Of a stretch of DNA of 64,000 nt, positions 38,301-45,409 are shown one piece after another. The position numbers and the translations under genes were made by a program. The DNA is from Pyrocephalus nanus (lineage: Eukaryota > Chordata > Aves > Passeriformes > Tyrannidae), in the NCBI GenBank assembly GCA_038380795.1, contig CM076272.1, forward strand, positions 4,956,001-5,020,000, read 5' to 3'. How positions within the stretch are numbered: the first letter of the stretch is position 1; the number at the start of each line of letters is the position of its first letter. The notes below the pieces were generated by a model. That model was not told the DNA's origin. It worked only from the letters and a program-made list of their open reading frames with translations, and did no database searches.

Positions 38301-39663
38301 CTCCTGTCACCGGGCGCTTGCCCTCAGTGACGGACGTCCCCGAGGAGACCATGAGCAGCGAGGAGGCCATGGAGATGGAGGTGACAGAGCAACAGCAAGT
38401 GGCCATGCAACAAGAGGAGAAGGTGCTGACCGAGCAGATCGAGAACCTGCAGAAGGAAAAGTGAGTCTGGCCAAGGGTTCAAGCCACATCCCCAACCTAT
38501 GGATGTTGCTTGGTGTCATGACTGGAGGGCTCCACCCCTCTATGATCTCTTGCCCTGCACCCCTTTCTTTTCCTCCCTACCTTTTTGGTCCCGTTGGGTC
38601 AGTGGGACTGGGTTGGTTTTGGCAGGGAGGAGCTGACGTTCGAGATGCTGGCACTGGAGCCCCGCGCCTCCGACGACGAAACCCTTGAGTCTGAAGCCTC
38701 TATCGGCACTGCCGACAGCTCCGAAAATCTGAACTTTGACTCCGAAGGAGCCATCTCCGATCGCTCAGGTAAATCTCAGTGTCCTTGGGTTTATCAGGGA
38801 ATGGTTTGGGTTGGAAGGTACCATCAGAGGTCATCTTGTTTTACCCCCTGCCATGGGCAGGATCATCTTCCACCCATTCAGATTTCTCAGATTTTTCTAT
38901 CACTTTGGGAAAGGTTATTTGGGGATTTTCAGTTTATTTAAAGCCACAGTTTAAATGGGTGCAGAGAGGAGGGTTATATATATATGCAGCCCTGAGAAGT
39001 TGGGTGGTGGCAGACATGATTTGGTGAGGAGGTGACCACTCCTCCAGTGCTGGTGATGCTGCCTCCAGTGAGATACTGGGAACGTTGTCCTGGCTTCATG
39101 GCATATGTGCCTGGGGTGCAGCACCAAGATGCTGGGTGGTCTCAGGCTCTTAATCCTCCCATGGTCCTTCTGCCCCTCCAGAAAGAAGTGTAGCACTTAT
39201 CTCCCTGCGCCCCGCCAAGGCCGAGGGGCCGAGCAGGCTGCGAAGGCACCCCAGGGTGCGGCTGGACCCTGCAGACCCGGCCGACACCTCCATCTCCACC
39301 TCCTCCTCCTCCCAATCATCCACCTCCTGCTTGCCCCACCTGCCCCGGAAGCGCTTCCAGATGTACTCCAAATCGCCTTTCTACCGAGCAGGGGGACATG
39401 GAGAGCCCCCTGAGACCCGGGCAAGCCCTGAGGGCTCGGCAGGACCCCTCCGTTGCCCCGAGGACCGGCCTCAGTTCACCACCCGTGGGACATTCAACCC
39501 AGAGAAAGGCAAACAGAAACTGAAGAGTGTGAAAATGTCCCCCCCCAAAACCAAAGAGCCCCTAGACGGGGGGACGACGGGGGGACACAAGAGGAATCCT
39601 GAGGCCGATTGTGGCGCCACCCAACCCCTTGTCCTCCTGGGGAGCAACGAGTTCATGGTCTGA
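2032..39663 (+). CDS. MYO9A: Unconventional myosin IXa, 3' three quarters of the gene (5' end outside window)
   Basis: Class IX myosins are single-headed actin motors that carry a RhoGAP in the tail and switch off Rho near actin. I place coding exons at 2032-2107, 6586-6729, 7384-7423, 8227-8349, 12280-12360, 13211-13321, 14311-14433, 15202-15351, 16217-16527, 17445-19070, 20967-21179, 25603-25715, 26133-26290, 26666-26889, 27163-27279, 27754-27942, 28860-28907, 29571-29682, 30506-30567, 32385-32577, 33083-33211, 33512-33617, 34014-34145, 35290-35413, 36208-36261 (cassette), 38258-38460, 38626-38768 and 39182-39663. They total about 1860 codons; human MYO9A is about 2550. Each is flanked by AG and GT, and all phases join except 19070 to 20967. 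MYO9A is preferred over MYO9B because the C1-RhoGAP block, the cassette reading KPVLIAVRF and the terminus NEFMV match MYO9A as I remember it, and because NR2E3 lies tail-to-tail downstream. The first codon here is split, its first base lying in the preceding exon. Confidence 0.93.
6838..6897 (+). repeat. Dispersed ~60-bp repeat, copy 1, with ERE-like palindrome
   Basis: About 60 bases here recur at 9457-9517 with few mismatches. The core 6859-6871 reads GGTCA-AAG-TGACC, a perfect inverted repeat with 3-base spacer, the form of an estrogen response element. The repeat family is not one I recognise. Confidence 0.75.
7990..8165 (-). mobile_element. CR1 LINE 3' fragment
   Basis: The plus strand begins with the reverse complement of the CR1 3' end (an ATCATAGAATGATTT-type terminus, then GGTTGGAAGGGACCTTAAAG). 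It continues through the CR1 3' UTR, so the element is on the minus strand. It is truncated 5' and ends about 60 bp before a MYO9A acceptor. Confidence 0.88.
8595..8720 (-). mobile_element. tRNA-derived SINE with CR1-like tail (TguSINE type)
   Basis: Read on the minus strand, the element starts with a tRNA-Ile-like head: GGTTAGAGC, then GTGCTAATAATGCCAAGG, then a B-box-like GGTTCAATCCC. It passes into a CR1-like 3' tail (GTTGGACTTGAAGATCC ... TTCCAACTC). Head and tail match the copy at 19209-19350. The 5' A-box end is slightly truncated. Confidence 0.75.
9050..9128 (+). mobile_element. CR1 LINE 3'-end fragment
   Basis: A short plus-strand CR1 tail: GTTGGACTCGAGGATCTTAA, AGGTCTTTTCCAACTTAAAT, then a GATTCTGTGATTATTCTG 3' terminal repeat. 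It is strongly truncated. Confidence 0.8.
9338..9590. repeat. CA/TA microsatellite and TA-rich tract
   Basis: A (CA)n run is followed by (TA)n and imperfect TATATTTATAT repeats to 9590. It is interrupted by the ERE-like dispersed repeat copy 2 (9457-9517). Confidence 0.85.
9457..9517 (+). repeat. Dispersed ~60-bp repeat, copy 2, inside a TA-rich tract
   Basis: This is a second copy of the sequence at 6838-6897, in the same orientation. It sits inside the TA-rich microsatellite region 9338-9590. The palindrome GGTCA-AAG-TGACC is kept intact (9478-9490) while flanking bases differ. Confidence 0.75.
10495..10960 (+). mobile_element. CR1 LINE 3' fragment (plus orientation)
   Basis: The sequence contains GGGCACTTGGTCTGTTCAGC, GACTGAGGGGAGACCTCATT and the 3' end TTGGACTGGATGATCCTTGT followed by a terminal GGGATTCTGTGATT. 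It is closely similar to the copies at 14690 and 15535 in the same intron series, suggesting one CR1 subfamily. Confidence 0.88.
12280..14433 (+). CDS. MYO9A: MYO9A exons: end of motor core and converter
   Basis: Three phase-0 exons (12280-12360, 13211-13321, 14311-14433) encode conserved late-motor elements. [20 protein letters not shown] and IRSN form the SH-helix region, with the reactive cysteine in [23 protein letters not shown] is the relay/converter junction typical of all myosins. The following exon reads [11 protein letters not shown] and ends GRTM, the converter strand leading into the lever arm. Nothing suggests a pseudogene: there is no stop or frameshift, and all sites are canonical GT-AG. 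Confidence 0.94.
14690..14980 (+). mobile_element. CR1 LINE 3' fragment (plus orientation)
   Basis: The segment shares the GTTGTGTCAGGGAAGGTTTA and TTCTTCCCCCAGAGAGTGG blocks and the TGATCCTTGTGGATCCCTTC end with the 10495 and 15535 copies. It begins further 3' than they do (5' truncation) and ends in a GGGATTCTATGATTTT terminus. Confidence 0.86.
15202..16527 (+). CDS. MYO9A: MYO9A exons: lever arm with six IQ motifs
   Basis: Two exons (15202-15351 and 16217-16527) encode the calmodulin-binding neck. Six IQ-like motifs can be read in order: [68 protein letters not shown] and [14 protein letters not shown]. The last is completed by the first codon of the next exon. Six agrees with the number I recall for MYO9A. 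The second exon is strongly GC-rich and arginine-dense. The intron between the two exons is mostly one CR1 fragment whose 3' end stops about 37 bp before the acceptor. Confidence 0.93.
15535..16178 (+). mobile_element. CR1 LINE 3' fragment (longest copy)
   Basis: This is the longest CR1 piece in the window. It covers part of the 3' end of ORF2 and the 3' UTR to a GCATTCTGTGAAA terminus. It fills most of the intron between the two IQ exons of MYO9A and ends about 37 bp before the exon at 16217. The CR1 frame is broken by stops and is not a working element. Confidence 0.87.
17445..19070 (+). CDS. MYO9A: MYO9A long tail exon
   Basis: A 1626-nt exon, open throughout, encodes about 541 residues of low-complexity charged tail between the IQ neck and the C1 domain. 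It holds Ser/Glu-rich blocks, a Lys/Arg-Glu stretch that could form a coiled coil ([17 protein letters not shown] and [16 protein letters not shown], around 18505-18650) and Pro/Ser-rich segments near the end ([17 protein letters not shown]). It starts after an AG acceptor at 17443-17444 in phase 2. It ends at a strong donor, gtgagt, at 19071, leaving two bases of a split codon. Read past the donor, the frame stops at once (TGA at 19072). This phase does not match the next recognised exon at 20967. Confidence 0.92.
19209..19350 (+). mobile_element. tRNA-Ile-derived SINE with CR1-like tail (TguSINE type)
   Basis: The head GTTTAGCTCAGTTGGTTAGA is a tRNA A-box region. CTAATATTGCCAGGG and GGGTTGATCCC follow as anticodon-arm and B-box equivalents, then a CR1 3' tail (GTTGGACTTGATGATCCTTG, GGGTCCCTTCCAACTCAGG). 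The tail similarity is what lets CR1 reverse transcriptase mobilise such SINEs. It is located about 140 bp after the long MYO9A tail exon. Confidence 0.82.
20473..20479 (+). other. Candidate 7-nt microexon that would restore MYO9A phase
   Basis: Seven bases (AGGAGAG) lie between a CAG acceptor and a strong gtgagc donor. Insertion after 19070 would give a Gln codon plus two codons and return to phase 0 for the exon at 20967. The upstream tract is not very pyrimidine-rich and such short exons are rare, so this is only a candidate. Confidence 0.15.
20967..21179 (+). CDS. MYO9A: MYO9A tail exon with acidic DGEGDTEED segment
   Basis: This 213-nt exon is open in phase 0 at both ends. It encodes a basic start ([16 protein letters not shown]) and an acidic stretch ([15 protein letters not shown]), ending in SDSEM. 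The block matches the MYO9A tail as I remember it. The acceptor follows a TTTTG-rich pyrimidine tract (20930-20966). CAG or GTT as first codon are both possible, because the acceptor is AAGCAG. It cannot be joined directly to 19070 without a frameshift, so one small exon of length 3n+1 is missing in between. Confidence 0.85.
21345..21465 (-). mobile_element. CR1 LINE 3' fragment
   Basis: Minus-strand CR1: the plus strand reads GGGTTGGAAGGGACTTTAAA, GCTCATCTCATTCCAAACCC, then CACCTTCCACTAGACCAGGG. It is degenerate at its 3' terminus. Confidence 0.86.
22496..22690 (-). mobile_element. CR1 LINE 3' fragment
   Basis: The plus strand starts AGAATCACAGAATCATTTAG, then GTTGGAAAAGACCTCTGAGA and TCATTGAGTCCAAACATTAA. 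This is the reverse complement of a CR1 3' end of a subfamily different from the 21345 copy. The 5' boundary is uncertain. Confidence 0.84.
23034..23411 (+). other. Possible unannotated coding exon, alternative MYO9A 3' terminal exon
   Basis: A clear acceptor (pyrimidine tract, then TTGCAG at 23028-23033) opens a frame that continues to a TGA at 23409-23411. The last 35 codons look protein-like, with [10 protein letters not shown] and [15 protein letters not shown], and are unusually rich in CpG for this intron. The acceptor phase fits the 2-base overhang left by the long tail exon at 19070, so splicing 19070 to 23034 would give an alternative, C1/RhoGAP-less C-terminus of about 125 residues. 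I recognise no known protein in it. Chance openness cannot be excluded. Confidence 0.3.
25603..26889 (+). CDS. MYO9A: MYO9A tail exons before the folded C1/RhoGAP part
   Basis: Three exons (25603-25715, 26133-26290, 26666-26889) encode [20 protein letters not shown], a basic piece ([16 protein letters not shown]) and the block [20 protein letters not shown]. They run on to [12 protein letters not shown]. Phases 0-2, 2-1 and 1-0 join correctly. The segment between the basic piece and the PPRSPEL motif is the least conserved part and is where I would expect lineage differences. The KRKR cluster could be a nuclear-localisation-like basic patch, but that is only a visual impression. Confidence 0.88.
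27163..28907 (+). CDS. MYO9A: MYO9A tail exons linking to the C1 domain
   Basis: Three phase-0 exons (27163-27279, 27754-27942, 28860-28907) encode a helical, well conserved stretch with [34 protein letters not shown] and [14 protein letters not shown] basic cluster, [11 protein letters not shown], follows. The pyrimidine tract before 27754 is a run of about 32 Ts with one interruption (27703-27734). Compared with my memory of the human protein, one residue appears missing after LEQRD; the frame is intact. Confidence 0.9.
29571..30567 (+). CDS. MYO9A: MYO9A C1 (phorbol-ester-type) zinc finger
   Basis: Two exons (29571-29682 and 30506-30567) encode a complete C1 motif. It begins at the His of GHIFKATQ, then 12 residues to CEYC, followed by CKLC, HKKCC and a final Cys in TKCSKK. 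That is the H-x12-C-x2-C ... C-x2-C-x4-H-x2-C-x7-C zinc pattern. The intron splits the domain before CKLC in phase 1. In class IX myosins this finger sits directly before the RhoGAP domain, as here; whether it binds diacylglycerol is not evident from sequence. Confidence 0.95.
31284..31325. repeat. TA microsatellite in MYO9A intron
   Basis: (TA)n with short interruptions lies between the C1 and RhoGAP exons. The rest of this 1.8-kb intron shows no array or element that I recognise. Confidence 0.8.
32385..35413 (+). CDS. MYO9A: MYO9A RhoGAP domain
   Basis: Five exons (32385-32577, 33083-33211, 33512-33617, 34014-34145, 35290-35413) encode a full RhoGAP module. The catalytic arginine finger lies in the motif GIYRKSG, with the Arg codon at 32523-32525. 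Downstream signatures are [31 protein letters not shown] and [17 protein letters not shown]. The domain stimulates GTP hydrolysis by RhoA-type GTPases and makes the myosin a moving negative regulator of Rho. All catalytic features are present, so the protein should be active. Intron phases (1, 1, 2, 2, 0) all match. Confidence 0.96.
32930..33012 (-). mobile_element. CR1 LINE 3'-end fragment
   Basis: A short, diverged minus-strand CR1 tail between two RhoGAP exons: ATCATGGAATGATTTGTGTA, GGAAGGGCCCTTTAAAGGTC, ACCTTGTCCAAT. Confidence 0.78.
36208..36261 (+). CDS. MYO9A: MYO9A 54-nt cassette exon after RhoGAP
   Basis: A short phase-0 exon encodes 18 residues, [18 protein letters not shown], between AATGCAG and gtatgt. 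Being a multiple of three with phase 0 at both ends, it can be included or skipped without frame change. I recall the same peptide in an isoform of mammalian MYO9A, which supports conservation as an alternative exon. Confidence 0.8.
38258..39663 (+). CDS. MYO9A: MYO9A C-terminal exons with coiled coil and stop
   Basis: Exons 38258-38460, 38626-38768 and 39182-39663 encode the tail end. A predicted coiled coil ([20 protein letters not shown]) runs across the first junction, followed by [20 protein letters not shown]. The last exon has a Ser/Thr-rich stretch, then [24 protein letters not shown] and the terminus NEFMV, with TGA at 39661-39663. The last exon is richer in GC, Pro and Gly than I recall for mammals, including a TCC repeat coding a Ser run at about 39296-39313. 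The C-terminal block after RhoGAP thus shows divergent low complexity around conserved islands. Confidence 0.92.
38795..38880 (-). mobile_element. CR1 LINE 3'-end fragment
   Basis: Minus-strand CR1 tail in the penultimate MYO9A intron: GGTTTGGGTTGGAAGGTACC, AGAGGTCATCTTGTTTTACC, CCTGCCATGGGCAGG. It starts about 30 bp after the exon end at 38768. Confidence 0.78.
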
Positions 39664-40231
39664 GATGCTTCACCCAGGACCATGTCGCGTGCTGGGGCTT
39701 CCTCCTCATCAGCAGTGCTGCCACAGCTTCCTTGTTAACACCAGGAGGATGAATTCTTAAGTAAAAAGGCCTGGGGGGTGTGGTTTAACGGTGGCCTTAA
39801 AGTTGAGACCTTTGGGGGCGGGGGGTGGATGGGGATGGAGGGGCACTGGCCGGCTCCTGCGCCCTTCCCCTCGGAGCACCCACGGCTCGGAGCATCGTGC
39901 TGCCAAACCCTCGTGCCGAGTCACCCGTCGGTAGGAAAAAACCAAGCCTAAAAATCCTATGGTTAGGAGAAAGCCAAACCTAAAAATCCCATGGGAAGGA
40001 TAAAATCAAGCCTAAATATCCCATGGGATCATCCTGAGCCAGCGCTGGCTCTGCTGCAGCCAAGCCCTCCGTGCTTTCACCACCTCATCCACGCCATCGC
40101 CGAGCGCATGGAAAAGCGTTAAAATCTGCCAAAAATCACCGTTTTCCTTTGGGTTTTGATTTTTTAACGTGACCTAACCACCTTTCCTCCTCCTTTTTTT
40201 TTTTTTTTTTGGCGACCATCAGTATTAAAAA

Positions 40232-40264
<33 letters not shown>

Positions 40265-40510
40265 CGAGGACTACTTGAAGCGATATTTGTTTATATGCCG
40301 GGTTCCTGGAGTTGAGTGTAAATATATATTTTTTTTATTTTTTTTTAAATATTTTTCCCCACACAGAGGTGTTTTTTTTCTTTTTTTTTTTAATTATTAT
40401 TATTATTTTTTGGGGGCTGGGGAGGAGGGAAGCAATGGGCTGAGCCGTCCTTGGTGTCACTGCTAGTGTCACCAACTATCACTCAATAAAACAGTGAGTT
40501 TTGTTGTCAG
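39664..40510 (+). terminator. MYO9A: MYO9A 3' UTR and poly(A) signal
   Basis: After the stop codon there are about 820 bases to an AATAAA at 40485-40490, the expected end of the transcript. The UTR contains a T-rich run (40194-40210), a (TAA)n tract (about 40232-40264) and a complementary (ATT)n tract (about 40392-40406), which could pair as an AU hairpin just ahead of the poly(A) site. Confidence 0.75.
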
Positions 40511-41361
40511 CAAGAAATCCCTGGAGATGTAATTAGCCCATCATAGGACTAATTAATGACGCTAACTAATGACTCAGCTCTTAATCCCTCCCATGTGTCG
40601 TCATCGTCACCCTCAGTAGCACCTGGAGAAGCTCCGGTTACTGGAAGACCTCTGGAAAGGCAAAATGAGGAACCCCGGGGCACTAGTCAGATTAATTAAG
40701 GCTGGATCCATCCTTCCAGGTGGGTTGGGCACCACATCTTTCCCAAAACACTACAAGAATTGGGAAGACAGCAGAAACTGGGAGTTTTCCGGAGTATTTG
40801 GTCTCTTCCCGGCATCTCTGGGATGAGCTGAGCCCTTGGTCCCTCTCCCCCTGCCCAAAGGGCCATTTCTTTCCAGGGATGGTTTATTTATTGGAGTTAT
40901 TTTTTGTTTGATATTTGAAATTCTGCTTTTGTTTCAGTTTTACCTCTCTTTGTTTTCCACTGGGGGAAGGGATGGACACCGGGGTCGCGGGAACAGTGCC
41001 TGCCTCGGCGCTGCATCCCGGGAGTGCAGCAACATCAACTCAATCATTCCCCATCCAAGGGGGAAAACGAGATTTTCCCAGCCCTAGAGGGGGAAAAAGG
41101 GGATTTGGGGCCTGACCGGGATGCACTGGGAAGGTGGATGTGCCCACAACAGGGAAGGTTCCTGAGAAGCTGCCTCAAACTCAGCGGGAGCTGGAATGAG
41201 CCGGAAAATCCAAGTGTTTGGGGCCAAACAGCCATTTGGGAGCCTCTGGAGCTAAAAACCCTGGAATTGCCTTCTCAGAGATCCCTGAGAGGCTCCAGCT
41301 CATCCTCAGGTTTCTTTTCATCCCAGTGGGATGAGAGCAGGGAAGGCAGATCTGCCTTGGG

Positions 41362-42206
41362 TAAATATATATATATATATATATGCACATGTATCTATAC
41401 TTCTTTTTAGCTCTACATATACTTCCTTTATATATAATTTATATATAAGGAAAATATATTAGAATATATTATATATATAAAGAACATCTATAACAATATA
41501 TATATTCTATATATAAAGAAAATATCCATACAAAAGAGGAATTATTCTCTCTACAATTAAAAATACACAAAGGAAGATATATAAAGATTAAATACTTTGT
41601 ATTTTCTGTTTCTTTTATATATAATCCATATTTATATATAAAGAAATATATGAGATATATACCATATATAAAGAATATATATTTCTTTATGTATATATGT
41701 TTCTATGTTTATATATATAAAGAAGTATATAAAGGAAATTAAGTATGCAGTTCCTTATGTATATATTTTATATATTTCTATATATAAAGAAGTATATATA
41801 AAAGAAAAGTGTGCTATATATAAAGAATATTACTTTATATATATTTGAATGTATTTCTTCTATATGTAGAAACATATTTAATATGTGTTACGTAACTTTA
41901 ACATACTATATGTTTAACATATGTTTATATATGTTTCTTCATATGTATTTGTATATTTCTTTAGCTGGAGAATGTATTTCTCTATAAAGAAATATATAAA
42001 GGAAATGTATATATATATAAAGAATATATATTTTCTCTCTCTATGTATATAAAAGTTATATGGAATATAGAAAGATTATAGAGAGAAAATATATTTCTTT
42101 ATATAGATAAATGTATGGGATATATAGAATATATAGAAAATGTATTTATATATATAATGTATTTGTAGTTATGTGGAGAGAAAGAAAGACATAAAAGAAC
42201 TATATA

Positions 42207-42240
<34 letters not shown>
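41362..42240. repeat. TA-rich satellite-like array with TATAAAGAAATATAT-type units
   Basis: Starts and ends with pure (TA)n runs (about 41362-41384 and 42208-42236). Between them are degenerate units combining TATATATAAAG and AAATATATTTC, often self-complementary and so able to form cruciforms. Confidence 0.85.
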
Positions 42241-42245
<5 letters not shown>

Positions 42246-42749
42246 AAATCCTGGTAGGAGCTGAGCAGGACTGGAGGGATAATGGGATGTTCCAGGGTGT
42301 CCATTCCCAGGATCTCCCACCGTTCCTTTGGATGGATTTGGGGTCCGAAGGGCTTTTCCAGAGGGGAATGTGCTGACACTGGAAAGGAAAGGGGCTGCGA
42401 GGGGGAATTATTGTTATTTTTCATGGGATGTTTTCTAAGTAATTTATAATTCTGTAAATTAAACAAAGTCTGTATTGTCAGAGGATTTATGATCCCGTGC
42501 TCGGAATTGTGTAAAAAAGGACAAAACCAGAGAAATAAAAGTGTTGTTCTCTAAAGGTGAAGACTTCCCAGTGGGACATGGATGCTGTCCCAAAATTCCA
42601 GAGGTTGGAGGTTCCTCTTTCCATCAGCCTGGGGGGTGTACAAAAGGCAGTTTGCGGATTTTCCTGATCCTCTGACTTCGCAGGGATGGAAGAGCTGGAA
42701 TGAGGGGCTGGGCCTGGGGATAATCTCATTCCCATGGGATTATTTAATG

Positions 42750-43390
42750 CTGATTATTCACATTCAGATTATGGTCAGAGGATTTCTATTTCTCTTGTTT
42801 GATATTCACATTATTTATTTCTATACAGATTATTTCTATTCCTATTAATTTAATCAGATTATTTATATTTAATTTATATTCAGATAATTTATTTCCAATT
42901 GTTCTACATTCAGATTATTTCAGATTATTTCAGATTATTTCATTTTATTTCTATTGACATTATTTAATTCAGATTATTTAGATTTATCTCATTTATATTC
43001 CGAGAGTTTATTTTCAGTTTATTCCTATTCAGATTATTTCAGATTAGTTTATTTCTATTCAGTTTATTTCTGTTAATTCTGATTAATTATTATTGATTAT
43101 CAATTATTTGTATTTAATTCTGATTTTATTCAGTCAGGTTATTTATATTTATATTCAGATAGTTTATTTTCAATTTATTTCTATTCAAATTATTTCAGAT
43201 TATTTAGTTTAATTTTATTTCTCTTCACTTTACTTCTATTAATCTAATTTATATTCTGATTATCCAATTTCCATCATTTAAATCAGATTATTTATATCCA
43301 TTTTATATATATTTAGTTTATTCCTATTCAGATAATTTATTTGCAACATGTTTATATTCCAATTATTGATTTTTATTGATTTCTGTTCAG
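42750..43390 (+). repeat. AT-rich minisatellite with CAGATTATTT units
   Basis: Irregular tandem repetition of TTATTTCTATTCAGATTATT-like units with spacing variants of 10-25 bases. There is no coding potential. Confidence 0.85.
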
Positions 43391-43482
43391 GTTGTTTCCA
43401 TTCAGCTGGTGCTCCTCCCACTGTCCCCCTGTCCAGGGGGACCCCAGTTTAGTGTCATGGGATTGTGGCTGCAAAGATCCTC

Positions 43483-43488
43483 TTTATT
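43483..43488 (-). terminator. NR2E3: NR2E3 poly(A) signal
   Basis: TTTATT on the plus strand is AATAAA on the minus strand. It lies about 890 bases after the NR2E3 stop codon and about 3 kb from the MYO9A poly(A) signal. It is the first such motif downstream that I noticed, and it implies a 3' UTR that contains the 43.57-44.06 kb minisatellite. Confidence 0.6.
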
Positions 43489-43569
43489 CCAAGTAGAAAA
43501 ATAGGGGGGACATAAGTGGGAGCCCCCTGGGACATGGTGAGCAGTGAAGTGGTGGCAGGATGGCCCTGC

Positions 43570-44060
43570 ACCCCAGGATGGCATCGCCCCCGACCAGTGT
43601 CACCCCCAGGCTGGGGTCACCTCTGGGCCGGCGTCACCCCAGGACTGGGGTCACCCCCAGGATGTCCATCACCCCTGGCCAGTGTCACCCCTGGGCTGGT
43701 GTCACGCTGGGCTGGGGTGACCCCTAGCCAGTGTCACCTCTGGACTGGGGTCACGCTGGTTTGGTGTCACCCCCAGGCAGTGTCATCTCCGGTCTCGTAT
43801 CCACCCCAGGATGTCCATCATCCCCAGCCCTTGTCACCCCTGGACTGGGGTCACGCCCAGGATGTCCATCACCCCTGTGGCCAGGGTCACCTCTAGGCTG
43901 CCATCATCCCTGGCCAGTGGCACCCTTGGTCTTATGTCACCTCCATGTTGGCACCACTCTTGATCCTGTGTCACCCCCAGGCTGGTGTCACCCCTGGCCA
44001 GTGTCACCGCCAGGTTGGCTTCTTCCCTGGGCAAGTGTCCCCCAGGCCAGTGACCCCCTC
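43570..44060. repeat. GTCACCCC minisatellite, probably in NR2E3 3' UTR
   Basis: About twenty imperfect units built on GTGTCACCCCTGG and CCAGGCTGGGGTCACCCC, each roughly 20-27 bases. The unit often keeps the frame open, giving chance ORFs on the plus strand. It lies between the NR2E3 stop codon and the presumed poly(A) signal. Confidence 0.85.
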
Positions 44061-44380
44061 GGGTGGCAGTGGGTCCCTGTGGTACTGGATGCGCCTTGCC
44101 TGGGTTCCTCCAGCATTTGGGACAGTGGCACCATCGAGCCCCCACCCCTGTGAGGTGCTCCCAGTGCATTGGGCACTCGGGGACATTTGCCTGCCACCAG
44201 CTGTCTCCCAGTGAAGCTGGTCCCACCCCACAGCTGCCGGGGACACCCCACAGTCCTGGCCACCTCCCTGGAGATGGGACCACGGACCCTTCACAGCCCA
44301 GGGCGAGGAGATCCAGGATGAGGGTGAGAGGGTGCCCGTGCCAGGGGACAAACAAGCCAGGTGGCAGCAGGGTGGGAGGG

Positions 44381-45409
44381 TCAGTTCTTGAACATGTCAC
44401 ACAGCAGCTTCTCCATGGGGGTGTTGCCAATGGTCCGGCGGAAGAAGAGCAGCTCCACACGCTCTGAGGAGATGAAGCGCAGTGCTGGGAGGAGCAGCAG
44501 CAGCTTCCCGAACCTGGGGACAGAGTGGTGACCATGGGTGGGTGTCCCTCCCTTGGTGTCACCCGTGGGGACCTGGGGACAGCGGTACCTGACGGGTTGC
44601 CCAGGATAGTGGGAACGGTTGTGCTGGCCCAGCATCACCTGCGACTGGTCCTGCAGGTTCTCCACCTGCTCAGGGTCCTTCAGGCCACGAGTCTCTGTGG
44701 GGACAGTGGGGTGACGGGGTGGGCTGGGGGCAGGGGGACGGCCAGCGGCAGGTGCTGGTGGGTGCCCTCACCTGGTTTGAAGAGCACCACGGCCTTCATG
44801 CAGGCAAACTCGGTGGGGTCGACGGCCAGTGCCTTGAAGCGGCCGAGGGTCTCCTGCAGCGCCCGGACATCTAGGGCAGCCGGCAGCAGCTTCCCAGGGG
44901 CTGGCTCGGGAACAGCCAGCAGTGGGCAGCTCTCCAGGGGCATGGACCACTGGATGGCGCAGAGCAGGAACAGCTCACTCCATGCTTCCTCCAGCAGGAT
45001 CACCTGGCAAGACCAGGGAGAGCCCCAAAAACACCGTAACCCCGAAGGCCTCCAGCACTTCCAGCCACCACAGTTGTTTGGGCTGAAGAGCATCTGTGGT
45101 GGGGGTGCCCCAAGAATGTTGTGGAGATGCTCCAGCCATCCACACCCCACTGGCTGCCTACATACTTTGGGGTCCCCGTTGCCCCAAGGATGGATCCCCA
45201 GTTCCCCATGGGATCCCCCAACCTCACCTGGTCACGGAAGGGCAGGTTGGAGAAGACAGGCAGGTTCTTGGCCCACTTCACAGCCATGAAGAGGAGCCGT
45301 GCAGAGGTCTCGTAGATGTTCTCAGGGCTGGCTGCCGGGTATGGTGCCACCTGGTACTCACCAGCCGCCCGCTCCGGCTCACTGCCCGTCACATCCACCG
45401 TCTCATCAG
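44381..45409 (-). CDS. NR2E3: NR2E3 ligand-binding domain exons
   Basis: Four exons (45409-45228, 45003-44772, 44694-44589, 44513-44381) encode helices 3 to 12. Landmarks are [24 protein letters not shown] joined to [14 protein letters not shown] (helix 4-5), [32 protein letters not shown] and [20 protein letters not shown]. The core and the AF-2-like helix 12 are intact. The 45228-45409 exon start ([18 protein letters not shown]) differs from mammals as I remember them, an expected variable loop. Confidence 0.94.

Larger units (their letters stand above)
40511..43460. other. AT-rich spacer between convergent MYO9A and NR2E3
   Basis: No gene is visible. 40.5-41.36 kb is plain intergenic sequence. 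41.36-42.24 kb is a TA-rich array, 42.25-42.7 kb is ordinary, and 42.75-43.39 kb is an ATT/CAGATT-type array. Composition switches to GC-rich at about 43.4 kb, where the NR2E3 3' UTR begins. Confidence 0.8.

Noticed and set aside
2032..39663. Naming the myosin MYO9B
   Set aside because: MYO9B has the same domain order, but the cassette peptide, the C-terminus NEFMV and the tail-to-tail NR2E3 neighbour fit MYO9A.
41362..42240. CRISPR-like or viral repeat array
   Set aside because: There are no regular spacers or conserved direct repeats; it is a degenerate TA-rich eukaryotic array.
43834..44562. 242-codon minus-strand frame near the NR2E3 end
   Set aside because: It is an out-of-frame or intronic read-through around the last NR2E3 exon and UTR array; the real exon frame ends at 44381.
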